From contig NC_059255.1 of assembly GCF_017591435.1 (NCBI RefSeq), positions 1 through 64,000 of the forward strand: a stretch of DNA of 64,000 bases, read 5' to 3'. How positions within the stretch are numbered: the first letter of the stretch is position 1; the number at the start of each line of letters is the position of its first letter. The notes under the pieces are model-generated. The model made no database searches. It was given only the letters and a program-made list of their open reading frames with translations, and was not told where the DNA came from. Shown piece by piece: positions 33,320 through 44,533 of this stretch. The DNA comes from Portunus trituberculatus. Its lineage: Eukaryota > Arthropoda > Malacostraca > Decapoda > Portunidae. Both the position numbers and the translations under genes were made by a program.

Positions 33320-35882
33320 GTGGTTATTGAGTGGAGCTTTTTATAGGCCACCTAACCAGTCAGCAGATGTGCAACCTTATGTAGATGAGATAAATATGTA
33401 CTAGTCAGACAATTATCTTATTAATCTTAAGTCAGTAAACTGGGAGAGGATGGTAGGAGATGCTAGTGAAATAAGTTTATGGAAAGTTTTCAGGATAACT
33501 ATTTAGTGCAGATGGTAGATAAACCTACTAGGGGAGGAAGGTTTTAGACATAGTACTAACTATTGAGCATTGTTTAAAGGAAGTTGAGGTGGAGAGACTT
33601 TACAAACAGTGACCACCATATAATTAGATTTATCATTAATTCCAGTAGGGATAATATCGAATAAGACTAGAGTCCCAAACTATCAGAAAGGCAATTATGG
33701 TGGTTACGTCAGTTATTGGAGAGGTAAACTGGGAAGATAGTTTTGGAATTAAAACTGCACAGGAGATGTATATTTTAAGGTTGTAGTAAAAGTTATAGTG
33801 ATGCAGTGTATCCTTACAAAGATATAAGGCAGAGAAACAGGAAGCCATTATGGTGGACTCATGAGATAGGTAGCCAGATCAGAGAGAGAGAACATATAGA
33901 GATTTACTAGATTGGGAAGATATAGATTTGATTAAGTACAGACAGGTCAGAGATGATTTGAGTAAGGTTATAAAAAAGTGCAGGCAGAGATAAAACTAGC
34001 TAGAGCTATAAAGATCCCTTATATAGTTATTACAAGGTCAGTGATAAAGAAATAAGGATAAATTGGACCACTCAGAAAGATGGTGTCTAGTGGATCAAAA
34101 TGAAGACATAGTAGAATTATTGAATGAACAATTTTTCTTCAGTATTTCCTAGGAAAGAATAGAAATCCTGTTACAAACAGTGCCAGTAGTTTAAGAGCTT
34201 TAGAAAATATTGATATAAACCAATTATTAGGAAATTTATTCTTGAACTAGACGATAGGAAAGCCAGTGGTCCTGATGAGCTACATGCCAGAGTACTTAGG
34301 AGGGTGTGACAGTATTTCTAAGCACTTGTTAATCTTTGAAAGATCACTTAGGTTTGCTGAGATACCTCAGGACTGGAAGTTAGCTAATGTTACTCCAATA
34401 TTTAAAAAGGTAGGAAGGATGATGCAAATAATTATAGACCGATCAGTTTAACTAGTATAGTATGTAAGATACTAGGGAAAATCATTAAGGGTATCTATTT
34501 ACATTCTGAGAATAGATTAATTAGATACCCAACATGGCTTTAGATCAGGAGGTCCTGTCTTACAAATTTGCTCGATATCTTAGAATATATTACCAAGGAA
34601 TTAGATGATGGAAATAGCACTGATGTTATATATCTAGATTTTAGCAACTTTGATAAGGTACCGCATAGGAGGCTAGTGTACAAATTGAGACTACATGGGA
34701 TAATAGGTTAGTTGACTGGATTAGTGAATATGCTTTCTGATAGGAGACAAAGTAGTATTAAATCAATGTCTGAGTGGAAGGAAGTGGTTAGTGTACCCCA
34801 AGGATCAGTGCTAGGACCTCTTCTTTTCTTGGTGTACATTAACGATTTAGATTTAGGAATTAGTAGCAAAGTATCAAAGTTTGCAGATGATACTAAGATA
34901 GCATGTGCAGTACAGTGAAAAGGACAATTACAGAATACAACGAGACCTGGACAGGCTGATAGCATGGGCAGACAAATTGGCAGATGGAGTTTAACTCTAT
35001 AAGTGTCAGGTGTATCATTTAGGTAAGACAACACAAACTTTAACTATGAGATGGAGGATGTTGGTAGAGGCAGTAGAGGAAGGAAAGGATTTAATAGTGA
35101 TAGACAGGACTGAAATTTTTCAAAACAATGTTTAGAAGCAAGAAATAGGGCAAATAGGTCCTGGGTTTTATAAATAGAAATATTGTTATAAAGTAAGGAA
35201 GTGGTGCGTACTTATAGAATTCCTATGTTCCCCATTTGAGTATTGCATACAGGCTGGTCACCCCACTATGGGCAGGATATCAACATGTTAGAAGCAGTTC
35301 AGAGAAGAGCAAAATGATACCAGCATTAAAAGCGCCTGGAGTATAGAGATAGATTAAAGGAATTAAACATGTTTTCATTTGAGAGGAGATGTATAATGAT
35401 ATGATAATTATTTAAAATGTGGTCAGATACACTACATAGATGTGAGATCTTTCTTTATTGAGGAGAAATAGGACTAGAAATCATGGCAGGAAGATGACAA
35501 GCAATCAGGTTAATATAAGAAAATATTTCTTTAGTCATATATTAGATGAATGCACCAGAGACTTGTAAATAGCACTAGTTTGACAATGTTTAAAACAGAT
35601 TAGATAAGCTTAAATTCATTAGAATTATAATTATGTAGCACTGCATGATAGTTTTATAAAATTACTATAGTTAAATGACATGATCCCATGTATACCACAA
35701 ATTAATATTTCCTGCACTTAGCCCTGTTAATGGGCCAAATATTTAAATTAGTATATAATGTATTGTGTACTTGTAAGTGTCTTTAAGTACTGATGACGAG
35801 TCGCTGTGCTGATACAGGATAACCTAGATGGGTGGTGGTTTGTTATCCTATTATTTATGTTATGTTATGTTATGTTATTATT
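33320..35882 (+). mobile_element. CR1/L2-like LINE, plus strand, heavily decayed, with 3' end
   Basis: Endonuclease remnants: SGAFYRPPNQSADVQPYVDE (about 33335-33390), SVNWERMVGDASE (about 33435) and SDHHIIRF-like (about 33605-33630). RT remnants: DRKASGPDELHARVLRR (with frameshifts, about 34250-34300), IPQDWKLANVTPIFKK (34362-34410), TQHGFRSG, VIYLDF with DKVPHRRLV (about 34625-34680), VPQGSVLGP (34793-34819) and KFADDTKIA (FADD at 34880-34891). The C-terminal RKYFFSH and NRLDKLKF (about 35518-35620) are the typical end of CR1/L2 ORF2. An untranslated tail then ends in (TTATG)n at about 35857-35882. Stops and frameshifts are dense. It belongs to a different subfamily from the 6444-10199 element. 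Confidence 0.8.
35857..35882 (+). repeat. (TTATG)n short tandem tail of LINE
   Basis: At least four TTATG units end the LINE. Short tandem 3' tails instead of poly(A) are characteristic of CR1/L2-type LINEs (family knowledge), which supports the orientation and 3' boundary. Confidence 0.7.
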
Positions 35883-36853
35883 TGCTTCTTTGACTCACCG
35901 TAAGCCAAACATGTGTCAGAATGCAGGCACTACAATACCTTTATTCCTGGGCAAGTTTTCGATCTTAATTATGTTGTGGTGAGATAATAAATGCAACATA
36001 AGGTTATGGAGTGCGCTAGTGTTATGTTACCTCCCGGGTAGTCCTCCCTGTTTGGCAACCTGGGGTTTTCTTTTATAATTTCTCTAAAAATAATATTACG
36101 CTTCCATGATGTTTTTATGGTTTCTCTAAATATTTTTGTGTTTGAATGTGTTCCGCGCCTGTGTTCTAAATATGTGGCGTTTATGGTGTTTTATAGCTTA
36201 AATTGAGCTAAACCTTAAAATTTCCATCTCTCAATTTCATTTTTTAAATTTTGATGTAACTGGGCCTTTATGGTATCAAATTGTGTACTTTTTAAGCGTG
36301 AAATCAATCCATTGGTGAAATATGTGGACTTTGTGGTGTTTTGTCCCGTTTAATTTTTATTTTTTAGATTTTATTTTTTACGTTTCTGTTTGACGGTCAA
36401 ACTCGTTGTAGAATGAAAACCTCTCTGTAGAATTGTTAGAATATTCAATGAAAATATTGACTTTACAAGAGTTTCTTTTTAGAGTTTAATGGTTTTTTTT
36501 AATAAATCTTTTCACTCGTTCACTTCTGGTTCTATCAGTGTTATGCCTAGAAGAGTTTTTGTCTAATATTTTTCGAAAGAAATATAAAGTCGAAATGGCT
36601 GGACGTTTTGGCAGCGTTATAAGGGAAATGTTTTATACATTTATATACTTAATTTAACAGTTTTTAAAACTAGTTCAAGATGTTTTGACGTTTTGGATAT
36701 TAATTAAATTATCTATCAAGTCATAAAGGTAAGCATTCGGCCTTGGCTTCTTTTTCTTGAAGTCATTTTAAAATTTACTAATTCACCAAACCCACTGTTT
36801 TCCCCTTTGACGTCCACCAATACTCACCTCCCTCCCTCCCCCTACCCCCAGTT
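35883..36853. other. No gene recognised (AT-rich)
   Basis: AT-rich DNA with frequent GTGTTTT and TTTTTAAA words and no open frame worth reporting. The sequence GGTGTTTT recurs but without a regular period. Confidence 0.5.
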
Positions 36854-37150
36854 CGTCGATATTTTGCCTTATATCTAGTGATTTCTACGTGTTTTCCTGT
36901 TTCTTGCTCAGGTGTGTAGATATTAGTAGCAGAAGGAACAAGGAAGGAGAAATAAAGGAGAAGGAAGGAAGGAGAAAGGGGAATAAGTGGAGGAGCAGAT
37001 GCCCAATTCTCTCCTCACTTCCTCAATATTTTGCCTAATATCTCGTGTTTTCTAAGTGTTTTGATGTGTTTCAGGCTCAGGCGTGGATGGGGCAGTGAAG
37101 AAAGAAAAAAGGAAGAAAGGAAAATGGAAGTGGAAGAAGAGGAGGAAACC
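36854..37150. repeat. Direct repeat, two diverged copies about 165 bp apart
   Basis: 36854-36990 and 37019-37150 share the same order: ATATTTTGCCTwATATCT, a GTGTTTTC word, CTCAGGYGTG, and then a purine-rich GGAAGGAGAAA stretch. Similarity is moderate. The CTCAGG resembles a splice acceptor, but no coding exon follows. Confidence 0.6.
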
Positions 37151-37429
37151 ACAATATTTAGGTAAGTCCCCTTTTTAATGTTACCTTCTTTATAACCTTT
37201 TGGTGTTTTGGGTTATATCTGAAGTATTTTGAGTGTGTTTGGTAGTGTTGCAGGTGTTTTGAGGTATTTTGTGTGTTTTCAGTGTGTGTTAGATGTTTTA
37301 GGTATATTTTACATATCTTGAGTGTGGTGTAGGGGTGTTTGAAATATAGTGTGTTCTGAGTGCAGTTAAATTTTGGGTGTTGTGGTGTATTGAGTGTGTT
37401 TTGGTTAGTTTTAAGGGTTTAAGTGGTCT

Positions 37430-37695
37430 GTGCGTTGGGATGATTTTTGTGGGTTGGTATTTTGTGGTCTTGTGTGTGTGTGTATTGTGGGTATGATTTT
37501 GGGTGTGCTGTGTGTTTTAATGGTCTGTGCATGTTTGGGTGTGGGTATGATTTTGGTTTGTGCTGAGTGTTTTAAGTGGTCTGTGCATGTGTGTGGAGTG
37601 TTGTAGTGTTAGGGTATGATTTTGGTGTGTGCTGGGTGTTTTTAAGGGGTGTTGTGGAGTGTCTTGGGAGTGTGTATGATTTTGGTTTGTGCATG
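37430..37695. repeat. TG-rich minisatellite, unit about 54-67 bp
   Basis: The block GTATGATTTTGGTTTGTGCTGRGTGTTTTAAGTGGTCTG (in parts) recurs about five times, with TGATTTT at about 37440, 37495, 37548, 37615 and 37675. The copies are diverged. The 108-codon minus-strand open frame over it (HPLKTPSTHQNHT repeats) is a by-product of the minisatellite. Confidence 0.7.
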
Positions 37696-37900
37696 ATTTC
37701 AGGGCACTGTCCCCAAGAAACTGTCCAGTGGGTTCAATTCCGGCCTCCTTAGCTCCTCCACCCGCCTGATTTGACGTCACATAAAATGACAAATGTATGG
37801 TATATAATTTGTTTGTGCGTAGGGGTTCCTTGAGACGTGTCATGTATTTGAAGGGTTATGCAAGGGTAAAAGGTTGGGAAACGGCCTTATTTGTTACCAA

Positions 37901-37906
37901 TTTTTT

Positions 37907-37977
<71 letters not shown>
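37901..37977. repeat. T10 plus (TC)n microsatellite
   Basis: Ten T residues are followed by about 33 uninterrupted TC units, 37911-37977. Confidence 0.95.
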
Positions 37978-37981
<4 letters not shown>

Positions 37982-38089
37982 TGACCTTAAATATTTAGGA
38001 TATTGTAAGCTATTGGTTGTCTTTGAAGTATTTACCTTGTTGTATTGATATGATAATCCAAATATCTTACTTATGTGTTTTTAGGGGTT

Positions 38090-38477
38090 CAGATTTTCCT
38101 GTATAATCTTTAGTCTTCATTATTTTTTCCTCTCCCATCAAATAGTTCCATACCGGTCTTCTCTTACTCTTTCCTAGTTCAATTACATGACATTTGTTGA
38201 CACTAAACTCCAATTTCCACTTGTTGCTCCACTCATAGATCTTGTTTATATCTTTCTGTAACAGCAAACAGTCCTCCCTGGTTTTGATAACTCTTAGCAG
38301 CTTTGCATCATCACCAAACATACTTGTCCATTGGAGCAAGGTTCCTCACAGTCCTCCTATGTTCTCTAGTTTCCAAAGTAGTCTTCCATGAGGGACTTTA
38401 TCAAAAGGCTTTTTCATGTCCAGGTATACTGTGTCCACCATCCGTCTGTCTCTGCTTTCCAGTCCTTCTGTAACTCT
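38090..38477 (-). pseudogene. LINE RT fragment with internal deletion and FGDD motif
   Basis: Minus-strand translation from 38477: RVTEGLESRDRRMVDTVYLD, then MKKPFDKVPHGRLLWKLENI (motif A region, about 38375-38430). After a stop it passes directly into QWTSMFGDDAKLLRVIKTRE (FGDD at 38307-38318), DINKIYEWSNKWKLEFSVNK and CHVIELGKSKRRP. Compared with the related LINE at 6444-10199, the 60 or so residues that should carry VPQGSVLAP are missing, so an internal deletion joins motif A to motif C. The catalytic FADD also reads FGDD. It is a dead fragment cut by the gap at 38478. Confidence 0.8.
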
Positions 38478-38977
38478 NNNNNNNNNNNNNNNNNNNNNNN
38501 NNNNNNNNNNNNNNNNNNNNNNNNNNNNNNNNNNNNNNNNNNNNNNNNNNNNNNNNNNNNNNNNNNNNNNNNNNNNNNNNNNNNNNNNNNNNNNNNNNNN
38601 NNNNNNNNNNNNNNNNNNNNNNNNNNNNNNNNNNNNNNNNNNNNNNNNNNNNNNNNNNNNNNNNNNNNNNNNNNNNNNNNNNNNNNNNNNNNNNNNNNNN
38701 NNNNNNNNNNNNNNNNNNNNNNNNNNNNNNNNNNNNNNNNNNNNNNNNNNNNNNNNNNNNNNNNNNNNNNNNNNNNNNNNNNNNNNNNNNNNNNNNNNNN
38801 NNNNNNNNNNNNNNNNNNNNNNNNNNNNNNNNNNNNNNNNNNNNNNNNNNNNNNNNNNNNNNNNNNNNNNNNNNNNNNNNNNNNNNNNNNNNNNNNNNNN
38901 NNNNNNNNNNNNNNNNNNNNNNNNNNNNNNNNNNNNNNNNNNNNNNNNNNNNNNNNNNNNNNNNNNNNNNNNNNNNN
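38478..38977. other. Assembly gap (500 N)
   Basis: Exactly 500 Ns. It separates the LINE fragment from macrosatellite array 2. Confidence 0.99.
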
Positions 38978-40187
38978 CCTAGGTAATATAGAAAAAAAAA
39001 AAGTGAAAGTAGGAAAAAGGTGTTATATTAATGAATTTCCGCTTTTTTTAAATATTTTTTACACAAAAGTTTCGTTTTAGTATATTGGCTTCTTTTTATC
39101 AATTTTATCCGTTTGAAGCATAACAATGTAAAAATAACTTGAATATAGAAAAAATTTGAATCAATTTTTTTTTTAATAAAAACACCTTAAAAACATATGA
39201 ATAAGACGTTTTAACAAATATAGTGTTTTGCCTTCATTTCTGAGTTTTGGTGTATGAAATGGTGGAAAACACCAAAGTAATCAATCCATTTTGACATATT
39301 TCAATTCCTGAAACAAATATTGTGTAATCATGCGTTTTGCGTATATTTAGGTGTTTTGATTCAGAAAAGTAGGAAACTACTAAAATAACACTTTTTTCTC
39401 AGTTTTACGTTGGTTTCTCTATTTGCCTTGTTTTCATCAATAATATCGTTTTCAACCATAATGTAAAAAGACTTGAATATACAAAATTTTCAGCTGAATT
39501 TTTTTTTTCATAAAACACCCTATAAACACCTAAATAAGACGATATAACAAATATAGCGTTTTATTTGTATTTTTGAGTTTAAGTTCATAAAATGCTAGAA
39601 AAAAAACAAAATAACCCATTTTTTTACATATATCAGTTCTTTAAACAAATAGCGTATAATTATAGGTTTTGCCTGTATTTTTGTGTTTTGGTGCAAAAAA
39701 GCTGAAATCCACTACAATAGCACGTTTTTCTTTCTTTTACCTTGGCGTCTCTGTATTGGCTTGTTTTCATCAGTTTTATCCTTTTGAAGCATAACAATAT
39801 AAAATAACTTGAATATACAAAATTTTCAATCAAGATAGTTTTTTTTGTAAAACACCTTAAAACACATAAATAAGACGCTTTAGCAAATATAGTGTTTTAC
39901 CTGCATTTCTGAGTTTAGTGCATAAAATGCTGGAAAACACCAAAATAACCCGGTTTTGAAATATTTCAGATCCTTAAACAAATAATGTGTAATCATTCGT
40001 TTGGCTGCATTTCTGTGTTTTCTGCAAAAAGAGGAAAACCAATAAATTAACAAGTTTTCCCTATTTTTACTTTGGTTTCTCTATATTGGCTTGTTTTCAT
40101 CAATTTTATTGGGTTGAAGCATAACAATGTAAAATAACTTGAATATACAAAATTTTCAATCCAGACATTTTTTTTTCATAAAGCACC

Positions 40188-41080
40188 TTAACCCGCTAAG
40201 ACCGATGGCCGCAAAATTCGCACCCTCCCATTACCGCAATTATCATAAAAATCAACTCTTATAAATTACTCTGGAAAAAATCTGCTGTTAGTAGACATGA
40301 CAATGCATCATCCTACAAGTTTTATTGCTCTACTCACTATGGTTGTGTCAGAATAATAACCGATAATTGGAGAAGATTGTGGTAGCGGCAACTCGGGGGA
40401 GGTGCTTTTATGTGTATTCTTACATAATGTAAGGCACTGCTCATGTTTTTATGTGTTTTCACATGTTTTTCGTGTTTTCACTCATATTGGCTGATTATAG
40501 TTACGTATGTTTTTATCAAGCGTGGGTGACGATGTTGTCACAATAGCGGGGTCGGGATCTACCTCCAACCTGTGCACTTTCCGTCTTGTCCCGCCTTGTC
40601 TATCACTTTTATCACTAAACTTTAGCTTCCTCTTAGCTCCAGTAGCCATAGTTGTAAATAATAGTTCCTTAAATAAGTAAATACGTAAATACGTAAATAA
40701 TTATCACCGCGACACGACGCTCACGCACCTCACAGAAATTTGCGGTAGACTAGCTGGCTAGAGCCTAAAATTAGCAAGGTGGTCAAGCCCACCATCTATC
40801 TCTCTCTTACTTTCCTTCACCCCTTCTCTTCCCACCCACTTTCTCTTCAGCTAGCTACCTCCTCTCTTCACCCCTTAAAAAAAAAAAAAAAAAAAACTTT
40901 CTAGAGCGGTGTGCTTCTTGGGAGCCGACAGTACTACCATAGGCCTACGTCATGACCAAATATAGCAGCGCTACCAATGCTAGCGCGGTTTTTATTAGCG
41001 CTCAAAGTAGCTGCCCCATTTAAGGACTCGGAAGTGTGCAATGCAGCCCTATTTAAGGCCTGTCGGACTTTACGGGTTAA
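40188..41080. mobile_element. piggyBac-like element, copy 4
   Basis: TTAA at 40188-40191 and 41077-41080. Its homopolymer states match copy 3 in array 1, which suggests the two arrays are parts of one array or recently exchanged. Confidence 0.85.
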
Positions 41081-43639
41081 AAACACATAATTAAGATGTT
41101 TTAACAAGTATAGTGCTATGCCTGCATTACTGAGTTTTGTTGCATAAAATGCTGAAAAACACCAAAATAAACCAATTATGACATATTTCAGTTCCTTAAA
41201 GAAATACTGTGTAGTCAGGCGTTTTCCCTTTATTTCTGTGTTTTGGTGGAAATAATCTGAAAACCAGTAATATAACACGTTTTTCTTAATTTTACCTTGG
41301 TTTCTCTATATTGGCTAGTTTTCATCAATTTTATTGTTTTAAAGCATAATGTAAAATGACTTGAATATACAAAATTTTCAAACGAGAAAGATTTTTTTCA
41401 TAAAACACCTTATAAATGCATAAATAAGACTTTTTAACAATTATAGTGTTTTGCTGGCATTTCTGAGTTTTGATGCATAAAATGATGCAAAACACCAAAA
41501 TAACCCATTTTTTTTACATATTTCAGTTCTTTAAGAAACTGAAACATGTAAAGAACGGGTTATTTTGGAGTTTTCCAGCATTTTATGCACCAAAACTCAG
41601 AAATGCAGATAAAACACTATATTTTATTAAAACATTTGATGTTTTTAAGGTGTTTTATGAAAAGAAATCTATCTCGATTGAAAATTTTGTATATTCAAGT
41701 TATTTTACATTGTTATGTTTCAAAACATTAAAATTGATGAAAACAAGCCAATATAGAGAAACCAATGTAAAAATAGGAAAAACGTGTTATTCTAGTGATA
41801 TTCCGCTCTTTTTGCACAAAACACAGAAATGCAGGCAAAATGAATGATTACACACTATTTGTTTAAGGAACCGAAATATGTCAAAAACGGGTTATTTTGG
41901 TGTTTTCCAGCATTTTATACACTAAAACTCAGAAATTCAGGTAAAACAGTAAATTTGTTAAAACGTCTGATTTATGTGTTTTCAAGGTGTTAAAAAAAAA
42001 AAAAAAATCTCGATTGAAAATTTTGTATATCGAAGTTATTTTCCATTGTTAAGCTCTTATACGGTAAAATTGATGAAAACAAGCCAATATATTGAAGGTA
42101 AGGTCAAAATAAGAAAATACGTGTTACTTTATTGGATTTCAGCTTTTTTGCACCAAAACACAGAAATGCCGGGAAAAACGTATGATTATTCTGTATTTGT
42201 TTAAAGAACTGAAATATGTAAAAAAATGGGTTGTTTTGAAGGTTTGCATAATTTTATGCACCAAAACTCGGGAATGCAGGGAAAACACTATATTTGTTAA
42301 AAAGTCTTATTTGTGTGTTTTTAAGGTGTTTTATGAAAAAAAGCTATCTCGATTGAAAATTTTGTATATTCAAGTCGTTTTATATTGTAATGCTTCAAAA
42401 CGATAAATTTCATGAAACCTAGGTAATATAGAAAAAAAAAAAAGTGAAAGTAGGAAAAAGGTGTTATATTAATGAATTTCCGCTTTTTTTAAATATTTTT
42501 TACACAAAAGTTTCGTTTTAGTATATTGGCTTCTTTTTATCAATTTTATCCGTTTGAAGCATAACAATGTAAAAATAACTTGAATATAGAAAAAATTTGA
42601 ATCAATTTTTTTTTTTAATAAAAACACCTTAAAAACATATGAATAAGACGTTTTAACAAATATAGTGTTTTGCCTTCATTTCTGAGTTTTGGTGTATGAA
42701 ATGGTGGAAAACACCAAAGTAATCAATCCATTTTGACATATTTCAATTCCTGAAACAAATATTGTGTAATCATGCGTTTTGCGTATATTTAGGTGTTTTG
42801 ATTCAGAAAAGTAGGAAACTACTAAAATAACACTTTTTTCTCAGTTTTACGTTGGTTTCTCTATTTGCCTTGTTTTCATCAATAATATCGTTTTCAACCA
42901 TAATGTAAAAAGACTTGAATATACAAAATTTTCAGCTGAATTTTTTTTTTCATAAAACACCCTATAAACACCTAAATAAGACGATATAACAAATATAGCG
43001 TTTTATTTGTATTTTTGAGTTTAAGTTCATAAAATGCTAGAAAAAACAAAATAACCCATTTTTTACATATATCAGTTCTTTAAACAAATAGCGTATAATT
43101 ATAGGTTTTGCCTGTATTTTTGTGTTTTGGTGCAAAAAAGCTGAAATCCACTACAATAGCACGTTTTTCTTTCTTTTACCTTGGCGTCTCTGTATTGGCT
43201 TGTTTTCATCAGTTTTATCCTTTTGAAGCATAACAATATAAAATAACTTGAATATACAAAATTTTCAATCAAGATAGTTTTTTTTTGTAAAACACCTTAA
43301 AAACACATAAATAAGACGCTTTAGCAAATATAGTGTTTTACCTGCATTTCTGAGTTTAGTGCATAAAATGCTGGAAAACACCAAAATAACCCGGTTTTGA
43401 AATATTTCAGATCCTTAAACAAATAATGTGTAATCATTCGTTTGGCTGCATTTCTGTGTTTTCTGCAAAAAGAGGAAAACCAATAAATTAACAAGTTTTC
43501 CCTATTTTTACTTTGGTTTCTCTATATTGGCTTGTTTTCATCTTGTTTTCATCAATTTTATTGGGTTGAAGCATAACAATGTAAAATAACTTGAATATAC
43601 AAAATTTTCAATCCAGACATTTTTTTTTCATAAAGCACC

Positions 43640-44533
43640 TTAACCCGCTAAGACCGATGGCCGCAAAATTCGCACCCTCCCATTACCGCAATTATCATAA
43701 AAATCAACTCTTATAAATTACTCTGGAAAAAAATCTGCTGTTAGTAGACATGACAATGCATCATCCTACAAGTTTTTATTGCTCTACTCACTATGGTTGT
43801 GTCAGAATAATAACCGATAATTGGAGAAGATTGTGGTAGCGGCAACTCGGGGGAGGTGCTTTTATGTGTATTCTTACATAATGTAAGGCACTGCTCATGT
43901 TTTTATGTGTTTTCACATGTTTTTCGTGTTTTCACTCATATTGGCTGATTATAGTTACGTATGTTTTTATCAAGCGTGGGTGACGATGTTGTCACAATAG
44001 CGGGGTCGGGATCTACCTCCAACCTGTGCACTTTCCGTCTTGTCCCGCCTTGTCTATCACTTTTATCACTAAACTTTAGCTTCCTCTTAGCTCCAGTAGC
44101 CATAGTTGTAAATAATAGTTCCTTAAATAAGTAAATACGTAAATACGTAAATAATTATCACCGCGACACGACGCTCACGCACCTCACAGAAATTTGCGGT
44201 AGACTAGCTGGCTAGAGCCTAAAATTAGCAAGGTGGTCAAGCCCACCATCTATCTCTCTCTTACTTTCCTTCACCCTTCTCTTCCCACCCACTTTCTCTT
44301 CAGCTAGCTACCTCCTCTCTCACCCCCTTAAAAAAAAAAAAAAAAAAAACTTTCTAGAGCGGTGTGCTTCTTGGGAGCCGACAGTACTACCATAGGCCTA
44401 CGTCATGACCAAATATAGCAGCGCTACCAATGCTAGCGCGGTTTTTATTAGCGCTCAAAGTAGCTGCCCCATTTAAGGACTCGGAAGTGTGCAATGCAGC
44501 CCTATTTAAGGCCTGTCGGACTTTACGGGTTAA
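43640..44533. mobile_element. piggyBac-like element, copy 5
   Basis: TTAA at 43640-43643 and 44530-44533. The pyrimidine tract is slightly shortened (CTCTCTCACCCCC). It is preceded in the flanking monomer by the private 11-bp duplication at 43532-43553. Confidence 0.85.
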
